The notes below the pieces were generated by a model. It ran no database searches. It saw only the letters and a list, made by a program, of their open reading frames with translations, and was not told where the DNA came from. Made by a program: the position numbers and the translations under genes. Shown in pieces: positions 1-64,000 of a stretch of DNA of 64,000 nt. Source of the stretch: Amorphochlora amoebiformis (lineage: Eukaryota > Cercozoa > Chlorarachniophyceae); the NCBI GenBank assembly GCA_054601695.1, contig BAAHQB010000056.1, positions 124,001-188,000 of the forward strand, given 5' to 3'. How positions within the stretch are numbered: the stretch's first letter is position 1; every line of letters begins with the position of its first letter.

Positions 1-72
1 GCAGCATATAAGCTTTTGTCTTTCTCTCTCTCAATCTCAAAATCCAACCTCACAACATACGTTACATACACA

Positions 73-129
<57 letters not shown>

Positions 130-160
130 TTACTTTCCTTTATGTATAACTATGTGCATA

Positions 161-226
<66 letters not shown>

Positions 227-311
227 CTATATATATACATGTATATATATATATAATTATATATTATAGATTCATAATAATGCATAGACACACATATGTT
301 TCTGTACACAG
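1..311. repeat. Left flank: (TA)n intron sequence of the SRP72 gene
   Basis: Almost entirely (TA)n with short unique stretches. It ends in the 3' splice site of the first supported SRP72 exon (acag before position 312). I see no exon in it. Confidence 0.7.
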
Positions 312-3713
<3,402 letters not shown>

Positions 3714-3764
3714 ATACCTATATACGGTTTTTTCCTCAAATTGCCATCTTACTAGTCTTAATGT

Positions 3765-3861
<97 letters not shown>

Positions 3862-4569
3862 ATAATACATGTATACTGTAGTATACATATTTCTCAACGG
3901 GGGCTGTCAGATCTAGAGCGAACGAAGGTTCTGAGTGTCGATATGTAGATATCAGCTAGATCAGGGAAGATATCTGCTAGATCAGGGAAGATATCAGCTA
4001 GATCAGGCAAATCCGAGGGAAGGGAGATGGAGTGTAGATCGTCGGTTCTGGCTCTTTTTATTATATATACATGTCAAAATTGACAATTTACTAGATTTAT
4101 ATCTCTAGAACTTCAAAATTATCACATTCAAATTGTGAAATGGAATTCCGAAATGTACGTCTTAGCTAGTCTATTACTGGGACTAGTATGAGTACTAGAT
4201 CCTAGAGATCTAGCATCTAGGATATTGTTGTATACGATCTAGCAGATACTGAGCTGTCGATATTTAGTCTCCTGCAATATCACATATATATAGTAAGTTA
4301 GATCCGAGTAGTACTAGATGTACGAGACTAAACTAGACAAAGACCTGCAATCCGCTACAAGCTAGACAAGTATCTAAATCCAATTTCTACCCCTAGTCTG
4401 GTACTACTAGTACTACGGTATCAATTGGCATATGACCGTCTATAAGGATATTTACAAGGTATTAGGTATAACCGCGTCCTCAGTTGAAGTTTGCAGCTGG
4501 CCTCTAGATCTCCTAGCCTATTACCTAGAGCCCACGATACAATGACGCCTAACGACCAGAATGATCCGA
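3714..4569. other. CTAG-rich spacer between convergent SRP72 and TRIP4-like genes
   Basis: No open frame or splice-bounded island is supported. The stretch is mixed-complexity DNA with many CTAG, ACTAG and AGATCT words, plus one TA block (3770-3860). It holds the 3' ends of two convergent genes. I recognised no terminator or polyadenylation signal. Confidence 0.7.
3946..4010. repeat. About 22-bp tandem repeat, 3 copies
   Basis: Three adjacent copies of a unit reading AGATATCAGCTAGATCAGGGA, with small changes (CAGCTAG or CTGCTAG), in the SRP72/TRIP4 spacer. Confidence 0.85.
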
Positions 4570-14317
<9,748 letters not shown>

Positions 14318-14544
14318 CAAGCTACCAATTTATGCGAACCTTTGCATTATTTTTGATCATGAGCGGTCATGATCGTACCTGGAGACCTGTTTTCGGGCCC
14401 ATTTCTGCAAGGATTCCATTTCGTCCCACGGTTGTCCCACTATTGAACCAAGCCGACAAGTTCCAGTGTTCCACAATCAGCCGAAAAGCTAAAGAAGAAG
14501 AACCGAATTTATATTTTAACCCACTGGCGCGAGACGTTGGCGAA
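14318..14544. promoter_or_regulatory. Shared promoter of divergent TRIP4-like and SMC4 genes
   Basis: Only 227 bp separate the two start codons, and the segment lacks (TA)n and telomere-like repeats. It contains a perfect inverted repeat, GATCATGA-GCGG-TCATGATC (14355-14374), that could be a regulator site serving both genes. No TATA box is obvious. Promoter function is inferred from position. Confidence 0.6.
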
Positions 14545-20035
<5,491 letters not shown>

Positions 20036-20280
20036 TTATCTTTGCTCCCACAATATGGCTCCATCGGGGCGCCGGAGTGGTCGGAAATTTGCTGCTGCGA
20101 AACGGTTCGTTGGACACCATCGTTGTAGGGACGGAACACCGAGTGTAAATTTAACGATGATTATTCAACACCCCAGAAATCACTCGTATATATGATCAAA
20201 GTGTCTTAAATGCAATATATATATATATATATATATATATCTGTATTTATAAATATATACATATATGTACACATATATAT

Positions 20281-20360
<80 letters not shown>

Positions 20361-20368
20361 ATTACATC

Positions 20369-20436
<68 letters not shown>

Positions 20437-21561
20437 TATTAGATATATAGATATATGTATATATATATATATATATATATCTAGTATATATATCTAGATA
20501 TATATATATATATATACTCTAGATATATTTTCCCTTAGACCAAGTATGTACAGATCATAATCTAGATAATGTATCTAGTGTGTACTTACTACTACGTACT
20601 AGTACTAGGTGTATGCCTAGACTGAGTCTAGTGAGCATCTACTAGATCTAGTCAAGTAGTCATTATCAGATTATTGTAGATATTTGTATAGTGTTTATTA
20701 ATGTACCATATATCTAGTATATATGTAGCAGATCATACTCACTAGTACAGTCACTAAGCTGGTATATCTAGTATCTAGAGTATATACTAATATATGTTAC
20801 CTCAGAAGACTGATCTAGAACTTGGGGTATACCGTCCGTAGCTCATACGGTGGTAATCATCTGAGATAACCTAGATAACAGTTCTAGTACTCAGGCTAGT
20901 TAGGTTCTAGAGGTAATTGATTGAAACCAGTGAAACCCCAGGTGATGGACAATGAAGTTTTATTCTATGGGACCCTTACCACGAGTACTACTAGTACTAG
21001 GCCTAGCTATAGCTAGCTAACTGACAATAAAATTTGATTATCCAGCTAGCTAATGTTCATAAATATGCTAAATATATTACGTTAAACTAGCTAAATTTAT
21101 TTCAGATAACAACAATATACACGGCGACTACTATGATCGGATATTTCTAGTATTTATGCGTACGTCAAGAACGTACTAGATGCAACGTACGTATATAGTA
21201 GGTACGAATGTAATTATTCATTTTTTGATACATCGAGATGATACTAATACGTACGTACGTACGTACGCACATATGAACTAGGTATAAATCTATTCACTAG
21301 ATTAATTTGACTACAAGTGGACTATGATATTAAGAATTTATATCGGCCATCATCGCCGATTCGGTACGTATCTAGCGTATACGTATACGTACTGCAATTA
21401 TACTATTTATTATGTTACTCATATATTTGCTAAATTATAACCCAAAACATACATAACTAAACACTTACACGCGATCGCCTTTGCATATATACATAGAACT
21501 AATGCAAGTACTATCGGTGACTCGGCAAAGTGTAGTTATTAATAATAACTTATTTCATCTA

Positions 21562-21622
<61 letters not shown>

Positions 21623-21898
21623 GGTATATATATATACCAGATATACCTCATCAGCCAAAAAGAGTTGGCCTAGAATTAATTCATTCTTTCCATCCTCTAG
21701 ATCCTAGACATCGAACGTCTTCACCTAGCTAGCTATAGCTAGTTCATGATAACTCAAAAACACGCTATTTAAGTAATCATCATGAGCTAGTGATCCACTG
21801 AAACCGTTGCGGTTAAATCGATCATTTAAAATGTCGGCAGGAATCTCGCTTACCACCAGTAGGTAGGGAGGGGTTCTAGTCACTTATTGACTGAATAT
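20036..21898. other. CTAG-rich spacer between convergent SMC4 and C26 hydrolase genes
   Basis: TA blocks at 20210-20520 and 21565-21635 flank about 1 kb of mixed DNA crowded with CTAG, ACTAG, TCTAGA and ACGTACGT words (for example 20510-20780, 20960-21060 and 21250-21270). No splice-bounded coding island is convincing. It must hold both 3' UTRs. Confidence 0.7.
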
Positions 21899-35631
<13,733 letters not shown>

Positions 35632-36460
35632 TTTCGCGCCCTTTTGTACTTCTGAGCTGTCGCCTCTACGCGCGGTGGTCGTGTTCTAAGAGTGACACGT
35701 GCCGTTCGAGAAAATGAAAATTTCGGCATGATAATCCAATGTCACCCAGAGTGACAAATGAATTCCGAAACTGTCATGTCAAGATACACGTGTCCAGCAG
35801 CGTTACTCTAGTACTATGATGACTCAGGTCTCAGCACCTGTACATTATCTGGATCATGATATCAAAGTGCTTGCTAGACTTGTATCATATGACACCTGGG
35901 TCGGGCAGAAACCAGACTTCTAGACTAGCTAGAATCACCGTCAGTGACAGGTAAATAACTGGAACTACAATACTTAGAATATGGCCTAGACGATAAGGAT
36001 GATATGATCATGATAATACTAGTAATCTCTATAATCTTACTAGTCAGTACGTACTAACTAGTAATTAGCTAGATTCATAGGATAGATAGTACTAGAGTAC
36101 TAGTATTGACTAGAATGAACGGTTTCAATCGAATTTATTCAGTTGAGTGTACCATTTTTTTTCCTGGAGACAATGTGACCTAGGTGGCATGATTCATGAA
36201 AAATAAAAATTCGTTCTTTGACAAGCTAGTTTGACAAAGTCTAGAAGTGAGCTCTAGCTGCTGTTTCACGCGTACGTTGCGTAATAGTCTGAAAAGTGTC
36301 CGGCGTAGTAATGGACGCGCTCTGAACGCTGAGTGCGAAAGGAATGTGGGTCTGAGCTATGAGTAGTGTGATAATGGTCACATTCTTCGGAACACGAGTT
36401 ATAGCTACCACGGCCTGAGTATGATGTCATGATATATTATGTATGAAAATATCTATCTGT

Positions 36461-36503
<43 letters not shown>

Positions 36504-36550
36504 GTGTATATTAATTAATATTACACTCATGCAAAAACATATGGTTTTAG
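35632..36550. other. CTAG-rich spacer between C26 hydrolase gene (5' side) and gene of unknown function (3' side)
   Basis: 35632-35760 is GC-balanced and probably holds the C26 promoter. 35800-36300 is crowded with CTAG, ACTAG and GATC words. TA runs begin near 36465. No splice-bounded island is supported. Confidence 0.65.
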
Positions 36551-49823
<13,273 letters not shown>

Positions 49824-49987
49824 GTCACATGTGACTCAGCTGGGTGACAGGTTTTGGACCTCTTTTGGTATAACAGAAGGTTAATATTCGAGATATCTAT
49901 TCTCAATAACTCGATATGATAGGTGGAAAAAGAATATGTCGGAGTTGGGACATTTTGACACATGTCCTTACAATTTGCCAGTGCGCC
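49824..49987. promoter_or_regulatory. Probable shared promoter of divergent genes
   Basis: Spacer between the start of the signal-peptide gene (minus) and the first candidate start of the alpha/beta-hydrolase (plus). It has mixed composition without TA or telomere-like repeats. If the hydrolase really starts at 50364, the promoter region extends to there. Confidence 0.45.
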
Positions 49988-59183
<9,196 letters not shown>

Positions 59184-59487
59184 CTAAATCCAGACAACTT
59201 CGCACATATAGGAGTTTTCTAGAATTTACCTAGAATAAGTCAGAATCATTGAGTCAGAAGCTAAGCGACGTGATAGGTGTAATCTAGGTAATTATCGATG
59301 CCATATATCTAGATATCTAGATATCTAGATATCTAGATATCTAGATATGCATGACTCCAGTGAGTGACCACAAGTTGACAGTCTATATAGATATATAAAT
59401 CGTGTGTTATAATATTCGTATACATAATTGTTATTATACTGTAGTAACTGTATATATCTAGTATATGTGTATGTGTATATAATCTAG

Positions 59488-59522
<35 letters not shown>

Positions 59523-59619
59523 TAGCCTATATGATATAGAAAATTACAAGATGAATGCACGCTATATATACTCTAGATACTGGTATATGTATATATATAT
59601 ATATCTAGATATATTATAT

Positions 59620-59651
<32 letters not shown>

Positions 59652-59694
59652 CAGTGAATATAAAATGTATATATATATATATACTATTATACAT

Positions 59695-59738
<44 letters not shown>

Positions 59739-59832
59739 ATGTACATATTCCATCCCTATATCTAGATGGATAAAAAGTAACTAATATACCAGATATGTAT
59801 ATATATATATATATATATATATGCTAGATATG
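59184..59832. other. CTAG-rich spacer between convergent hydrolase and RCC1 genes
   Basis: Contains an 8-bp palindromic repeat (TAGATATC)n at about 59305-59349 and many CTAG words, then TA runs. No coding island is supported. Confidence 0.7.
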
Positions 59833-60156
59833 CTAGATATCTAATGCTAGATATGCTATGAGTCTGCGATATTCCAGATAATTATGATGACCAGCGCCGA
59901 CGGATGAGTATGTAGGTCGTTTGGTATGCTTGCAATTGCTATCTGTGATGATTGCTTACTTACTCGATTTCGTACGCAGCAACCTGTTGGGGCGAATGGT
60001 GTTAGAATAAGGGTAATACTGCATGCTAGTCGGTATATACAACTCGGTATATATATATATGTTATATATATATGTATATGTGTATGTGTGTAATTTATGA
60101 ATATATATATATATATATATATATAAGTGTGTGTATATATATATATATGCATGTGG

Positions 60157-60191
<35 letters not shown>

Positions 60192-60225
60192 CATATATAT
60201 ATACATATATATATAATATATACAT

Positions 60226-60278
<53 letters not shown>

Positions 60279-60573
60279 ACCACGTGGTCCTCTCCGCACG
60301 CGACTTGTACGACTTTCGGGAATGCGAACTAATTTGTATAAATAACACATATTAGACCCAGTACTAACACATATATCAGAACTAATACTAACATGAAAAA
60401 AAAAAAAAAATCGCACGATAACACATATTAGACTCAATACTCACACATATATCAGAACTAATACTAACGTGGAAAAAAAAAAAAATCGGACGTAAACTTT
60501 TTTTTTTTTTAGTTTTTCGGCGTTTTTCCGTTTGTTGCCTGTGAATATATATATATAAATATATATATTATAC

Positions 60574-60639
<66 letters not shown>

Positions 60640-61657
60640 ATATATATGTGTGTATACAGCCCTAGCCCTAGCTCTAATCCTAACCCTAACCCTAGCCCTA
60701 ACCCTAACCCTAACTTTAGCCCTAACCCTAACCCTAGCTAACCCTAACCCTAACCCTAACCCTAACCCTAAACCTAAACCTAACCTCATCACGGTTGGCA
60801 AACATGATAGGCTCTTTTTCCCAGCTGGATTCCCCTGTTAATATATGAACTATATATATATGTATGTATATAGGAATGTGTTATACACTTATATCATGGA
60901 GAAAAAGAGAGAGGAGAGAGAAAGAGAGAGAGAGAAAAGAGAGAGAGAGAAGAGATATAAAGGAGAAAGAAAGAGATATCGGAGAGAGAAAGAGAAAGAG
61001 GAGAGAAAAAGAGAAAGAGGGGAGAAAGAGAGACAGAGAAGGAGAGAGGAGAGAGAGACAGAAAAAAAAAGAGAGAGGAGAGAGAAAGAAAAGGAGAGAG
61101 GAGAGAGAAAGAAAAAGAGAGAGGAGAGGGAACGAAAAAGAGAGAGGAGAGAGAAAGAAAAAGAGAGAGGAGAGGGAAAGAAAAAGAGAGAGGAGAGGGA
61201 AAGAAAAGGAGAGAGGAGAGAGAGACAGAAAAAAAAAGAGAGAGGAGAAAGAAAGAAATAGAGAGAGGAGAGAGAAAGAAAAGGAGAGAGAAGAGAGAAA
61301 GAAAAAGAGAGAGGAGAGGGAACGAAAAAGAGAGAGAAAGAAAAAGAGAGAGGAGAGAGAAAGAAAAAGAGAGAGGAGAGGGAACGAGAAAGAGAGAGGA
61401 GAGAGAAAGTGAGAGAGGAGAGATAAAGAGAGAGAGAGGAGGAGAGAGAAAGAAAAAGAGAGAGGAGAAAGAAAGAAAGAGAGAGAGGAGAGGGAACGAA
61501 AAAGAGAGAAAGAAAGAAAAAGAGAAAGGAGAAAGAGAGAGAGAGAGGAGATATGAAATCTTGGTAAGATAAGGTATAATATGACCGATTCCGAGGCATG
61601 ACGTCTTTCCTCCCCAAATGAAAATATATCCCAAGTCACTCAAGGCTATTGAGAAAG

Positions 61658-61701
<44 letters not shown>

Positions 61702-61794
61702 ATATATACGAAAAGATACCCCAAATCACTCAAGGCTATTGAGATGATTCCCAAGTATATATATATAATAAACACAACAAAGCTATTGAGAAAG

Positions 61795-61838
<44 letters not shown>

Positions 61839-61874
61839 GAAAAGATATCCCAAGTCAACAAAGCTATTGAGAAA

Positions 61875-61918
<44 letters not shown>

Positions 61919-61968
61919 ATATATACGAAAAGATACCCCAAATCACTCAAGGCTATTGAGAAAGTCTG

Positions 61969-62005
<37 letters not shown>

Positions 62006-62043
62006 GAAAAGATACCCCAAATCACTCAAGGCTATTGAGAAAG

Positions 62044-62088
<45 letters not shown>

Positions 62089-62131
62089 CGAAAAGATATC
62101 CCAAGTCACACAAAGCTATTGAGAAAGTCTC

Positions 62132-62192
<61 letters not shown>

Positions 62193-62418
62193 CGAAAAGA
62201 TACCCCAAATCACTCAAGGCTATTGAGAAAATCTGATATATATATACATATATATATATGTATATAATATATATATATATATATGTATACATATATATAT
62301 GTGTATATATATATGTATATACTATATATATATATATCCTATATATAACGTATATATAGGTATATATACCTATTTGTACCTTTCCGGAAGCAAGTTGAAT
62401 GATATTATGGTAATCTAG

Positions 62419-62485
<67 letters not shown>

Positions 62486-62600
62486 GTACCTTTCCAGAAG
62501 CAACCTGAATGATTTTATGGTCATCTAGCTTCTCTTTTTCTTTGCTTACGCCATACGTATCATTCAACTATGTTATATATATATATATATATAATATGTA

Positions 62601-62631
<31 letters not shown>

Positions 62632-62676
62632 ATGTATATATATATATGTACATATATATTATATATGTATGTAATA

Positions 62677-62714
<38 letters not shown>

Positions 62715-62755
62715 TATTATATATACACACATATATATGTATATATACATATATG

Positions 62756-62801
<46 letters not shown>

Positions 62802-62887
62802 AATATGTATATAGATATATACATATAGTATACCAACGTGACTTGGCGTGCCGTTGGAGACCTATTTTGACCCCACTCATAATTCAC

Positions 62888-62957
<70 letters not shown>

Positions 62958-63043
62958 ATATAGATATATACATATAGTATACCAACGTGACTTGGCGTGC
63001 CGTTGGAGACCTATTTTGACCCCACTCATAAACCCTTCCATCT

Positions 63044-63114
<71 letters not shown>

Positions 63115-63167
63115 GATATCTGCATTTAAATATATATATATATGTATATATATCTACATGTATATGA

Positions 63168-63252
<85 letters not shown>

Positions 63253-64000
63253 ATTATATACAGCAAGCATATATGTTATATATATATATATACAGCAAGC
63301 ATATGTATACCTGTCGTTATCATAGTAGCATGCTTAGGCCCACACGCCAACTGATATATATTTAGGCTTAGGGTTAGGGTTAGGGTTAGGGTTAGGGTTA
63401 GGGTTAGGGTTAGGGTTAGGGATAGAGTTTGCATTACGGTTAGTTAAGGTGTCAAGTTACGGTGTCGGGTTAGGGTGTCGGATTCCGGTTAGGGTTAGGG
63501 TTAGAGTTACGCTTAGGGTCAGGGTTAGGGTTAGGGTTAGGGTTAGGGTTAGGGTTAGGGTTAGGGTTAGGGTTAGCCTTAAATGGCGTGGCATCAGCAT
63601 CTAGCCCTCTGACAGACCTGGGGTCTGCTTCCATACTCTGATAGGATTAGGGTTAGTGTTAGGGTTAGGGTTAGGGTTAGAGTTCGGGAGCTCAAAGGGT
63701 ATTCGAACGTAGATTTAGGGTTAGGGTTAGGGTTAGGGTTAGGGTTAGGCTTAGGCTTAGGGTTAGGGTTAGGGTTAGGGTTAGGATTAGGGAACGGAAA
63801 TGGTATTCAAGAATTATGGTTACGGGTAGAATCTCAGGGGGATGTAACGCTAAGCGATTAGGGTTAGAACGAAGGGATGGAGTTAGGGTTAGGGTTAGGG
63901 TTAGGGTTAGGGTTAGGGTTAGGGTTAGCGTTGAGAATACCTGAACATCGAGGGTAAGAGATGGTCCAATGCCTTCAAACATTCAAGGGTTAGGGTTAGA
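59833..64000 (-). CDS. RCC1-repeat (beta-propeller) protein, C-terminal part
   Basis: Exons in transcript order: (further exons off the right edge), 63972-63941, 63849-63824, 63637-63578, 63350-63311, 63041-62983, 62567-62490, 61658-61586, 60834-60785, 60328-60281, then less certain 60018-59964 and 59942-59833 (stop 59833-59835). All junctions keep phase. Successive RCC1 units are plain: [40 protein letters not shown] then [15 protein letters not shown], and [15 protein letters not shown]1 propellers serve as guanine-nucleotide exchange or binding platforms; which of these applies here cannot be told. The last two exons do not resemble RCC1 and rest only on splice sites and phase. The intron after exon 63578 begins with GC; the donor after 60785 is GAG|GTTAGG from a telomere-like array. 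The gene is convergent with the hydrolase. Confidence 0.87.
60358..60490. repeat. About 70-bp direct duplication with poly-A
   Basis: ACACATATTAGAC(C/T)CA(G/A)TACT through ACTAACxTG(G)AAAAAA occurs twice, upstream of exon 60281-60328 in transcript order. Confidence 0.85.
60658..60784. repeat. CCCTAA array forming the donor of exon 60785-60834
   Basis: About 20 CCCTAA/CCCTAG units (TTAGGG on the coding strand). The intron begins GTTAGGTTTAGG immediately after GATGAG. Confidence 0.93.
60899..61545. repeat. GA-rich tract (CT-rich on the RCC1 coding strand)
   Basis: Units of the GAGAGAGGAGAGAGAAAGAAAAA type over about 650 bp. All six frames stay open and give low-complexity Arg/Glu/Lys or Ser/Leu/Phe translations that are not proteins. 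Confidence 0.95.
61695..62240 (-). repeat. Six to seven copies of the 5' part of RCC1 exon 61586-61658
   Basis: (C/G)AGACTTTCTCAATAGCCTTG through TTGGG(A/G)TATCTTTTCGTATA, each with acceptor and followed by (TA)n. All lie upstream in transcript order; two copies are shortened. Confidence 0.95.
62375..62422 (-). repeat. Copy of the 3' part of RCC1 exon 62490-62567
   Basis: GCTAGATTACCATAATATCA to CGGAAAG|GTACAAA, downstream of the full exon in transcript order. Confidence 0.92.
62828..62885 (-). repeat. Copy of the 3' part of RCC1 exon 62983-63041
   Basis: ATGAGTGGGGTCAAAATAGG to ACGTTG|GTATACT, identical in its shared part to the exon, downstream in transcript order. Confidence 0.93.
63363..63575. 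repeat. TTAGGG array in RCC1 intron
   Basis: Two pure blocks (63369-63420 and 63510-63576) with variants between. It touches the GC donor of exon 63578-63637, where the coding strand reads AAG|GCTAACCCTAACCC. Confidence 0.94.
63648..64000. repeat. TTAGGG arrays between the rightmost RCC1 exons
   Basis: Blocks at 63648-63682, 63714-63792, 63882-63930 and 63986-64000 separate small exons. The coding strand reads CCCTAA. Confidence 0.9.

Noticed and set aside
14332-14544. SMC4 start at the upstream in-frame ATG (14332)
   Set aside because: The added residues do not resemble an SMC4 N-terminus and would overlap the divergent promoter; the ATG at 14545 has a better context and directly precedes conserved sequence.
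21831-21865. Plus-strand start exon (ATG followed by MSAGISLTTS and a GTAGG donor)
   Set aside because: It lies just past the 3' end of the C26 gene and no downstream plus-strand exons fit.
60899-61639. Long Ser/Leu/Phe-rich and Arg/Glu-rich open frames
   Set aside because: They are both strands of one GA/CT simple-repeat tract in an RCC1 intron.

Overview
This is a nuclear fragment from a eukaryote, most likely a unicellular protist; I cannot name the species. It is dominated by (TA)n microsatellites, TTAGGG/CCCTAA-type hexamer arrays and short-unit tandem repeats. Hidden among them are short unique islands of 26-250 bp that are exons, with GT-AG (occasionally GC-AG) borders whose reading phases agree from one island to the next. 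Joining the islands gives seven protein genes, nearly all with introns made mostly of simple repeats. I saw no rRNA, tRNA, transposase or CRISPR array.

Layout. (1) 312-3713 (+): 3' part of SRP72. (2) 4570-14317 (-): a complete TRIP4/ASC-1/Rqt4-like zinc-finger protein, 15 exons. (3) 14545-20035 (+): SMC4, the condensin ATPase, 8 exons, head-to-head with (2) across a 227-bp shared promoter. (4) 21899-35631 (-): a complete class I glutamine-amidotransferase-like hydrolase of family C26 (PuuD-like), 18 exons, with a mitochondrial-type leader. (5) 36551-49823 (-): a large protein of unknown function with an N-terminal signal peptide, about 21 exons, some borders unresolved. (6) 49988-59183 (+): an alpha/beta-hydrolase with a C-terminal membrane segment, 13 exons, head-to-head with (5). 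(7) 59833 to beyond 64000 (-): C-terminal part of an RCC1-repeat protein. Spacers at 3714-4569, 20036-21898, 35632-36550 and 59184-59832 are rich in CTAG words and look unlike the introns.

The most striking feature is how the introns are built. Beside exon after exon there are repeated partial copies of that exon. Copies of the exon's 5' part, with its 3' splice site, lie upstream. Copies of its 3' part, with its 5' splice site, lie downstream. All are in the same orientation, and only one full-length exon is kept. Introns therefore seem to have grown by repeated duplication of their own ends, leaving rows of decoy splice sites. Telomere-like hexamers also fill introns and in several places form the splice site itself (CCCTAG| as acceptor, |GTTAGG or |GTAACCC as donor). 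SMC4 has long exons and shows no decoy copies.

The genes are ordinary housekeeping functions (protein targeting, ribosome rescue, chromosome condensation, small-molecule hydrolysis, a beta-propeller protein) and do not form a pathway. All exon calls rest on reading frame, splice consensus, phase agreement and recalled family motifs; no alignment or transcript data were available.
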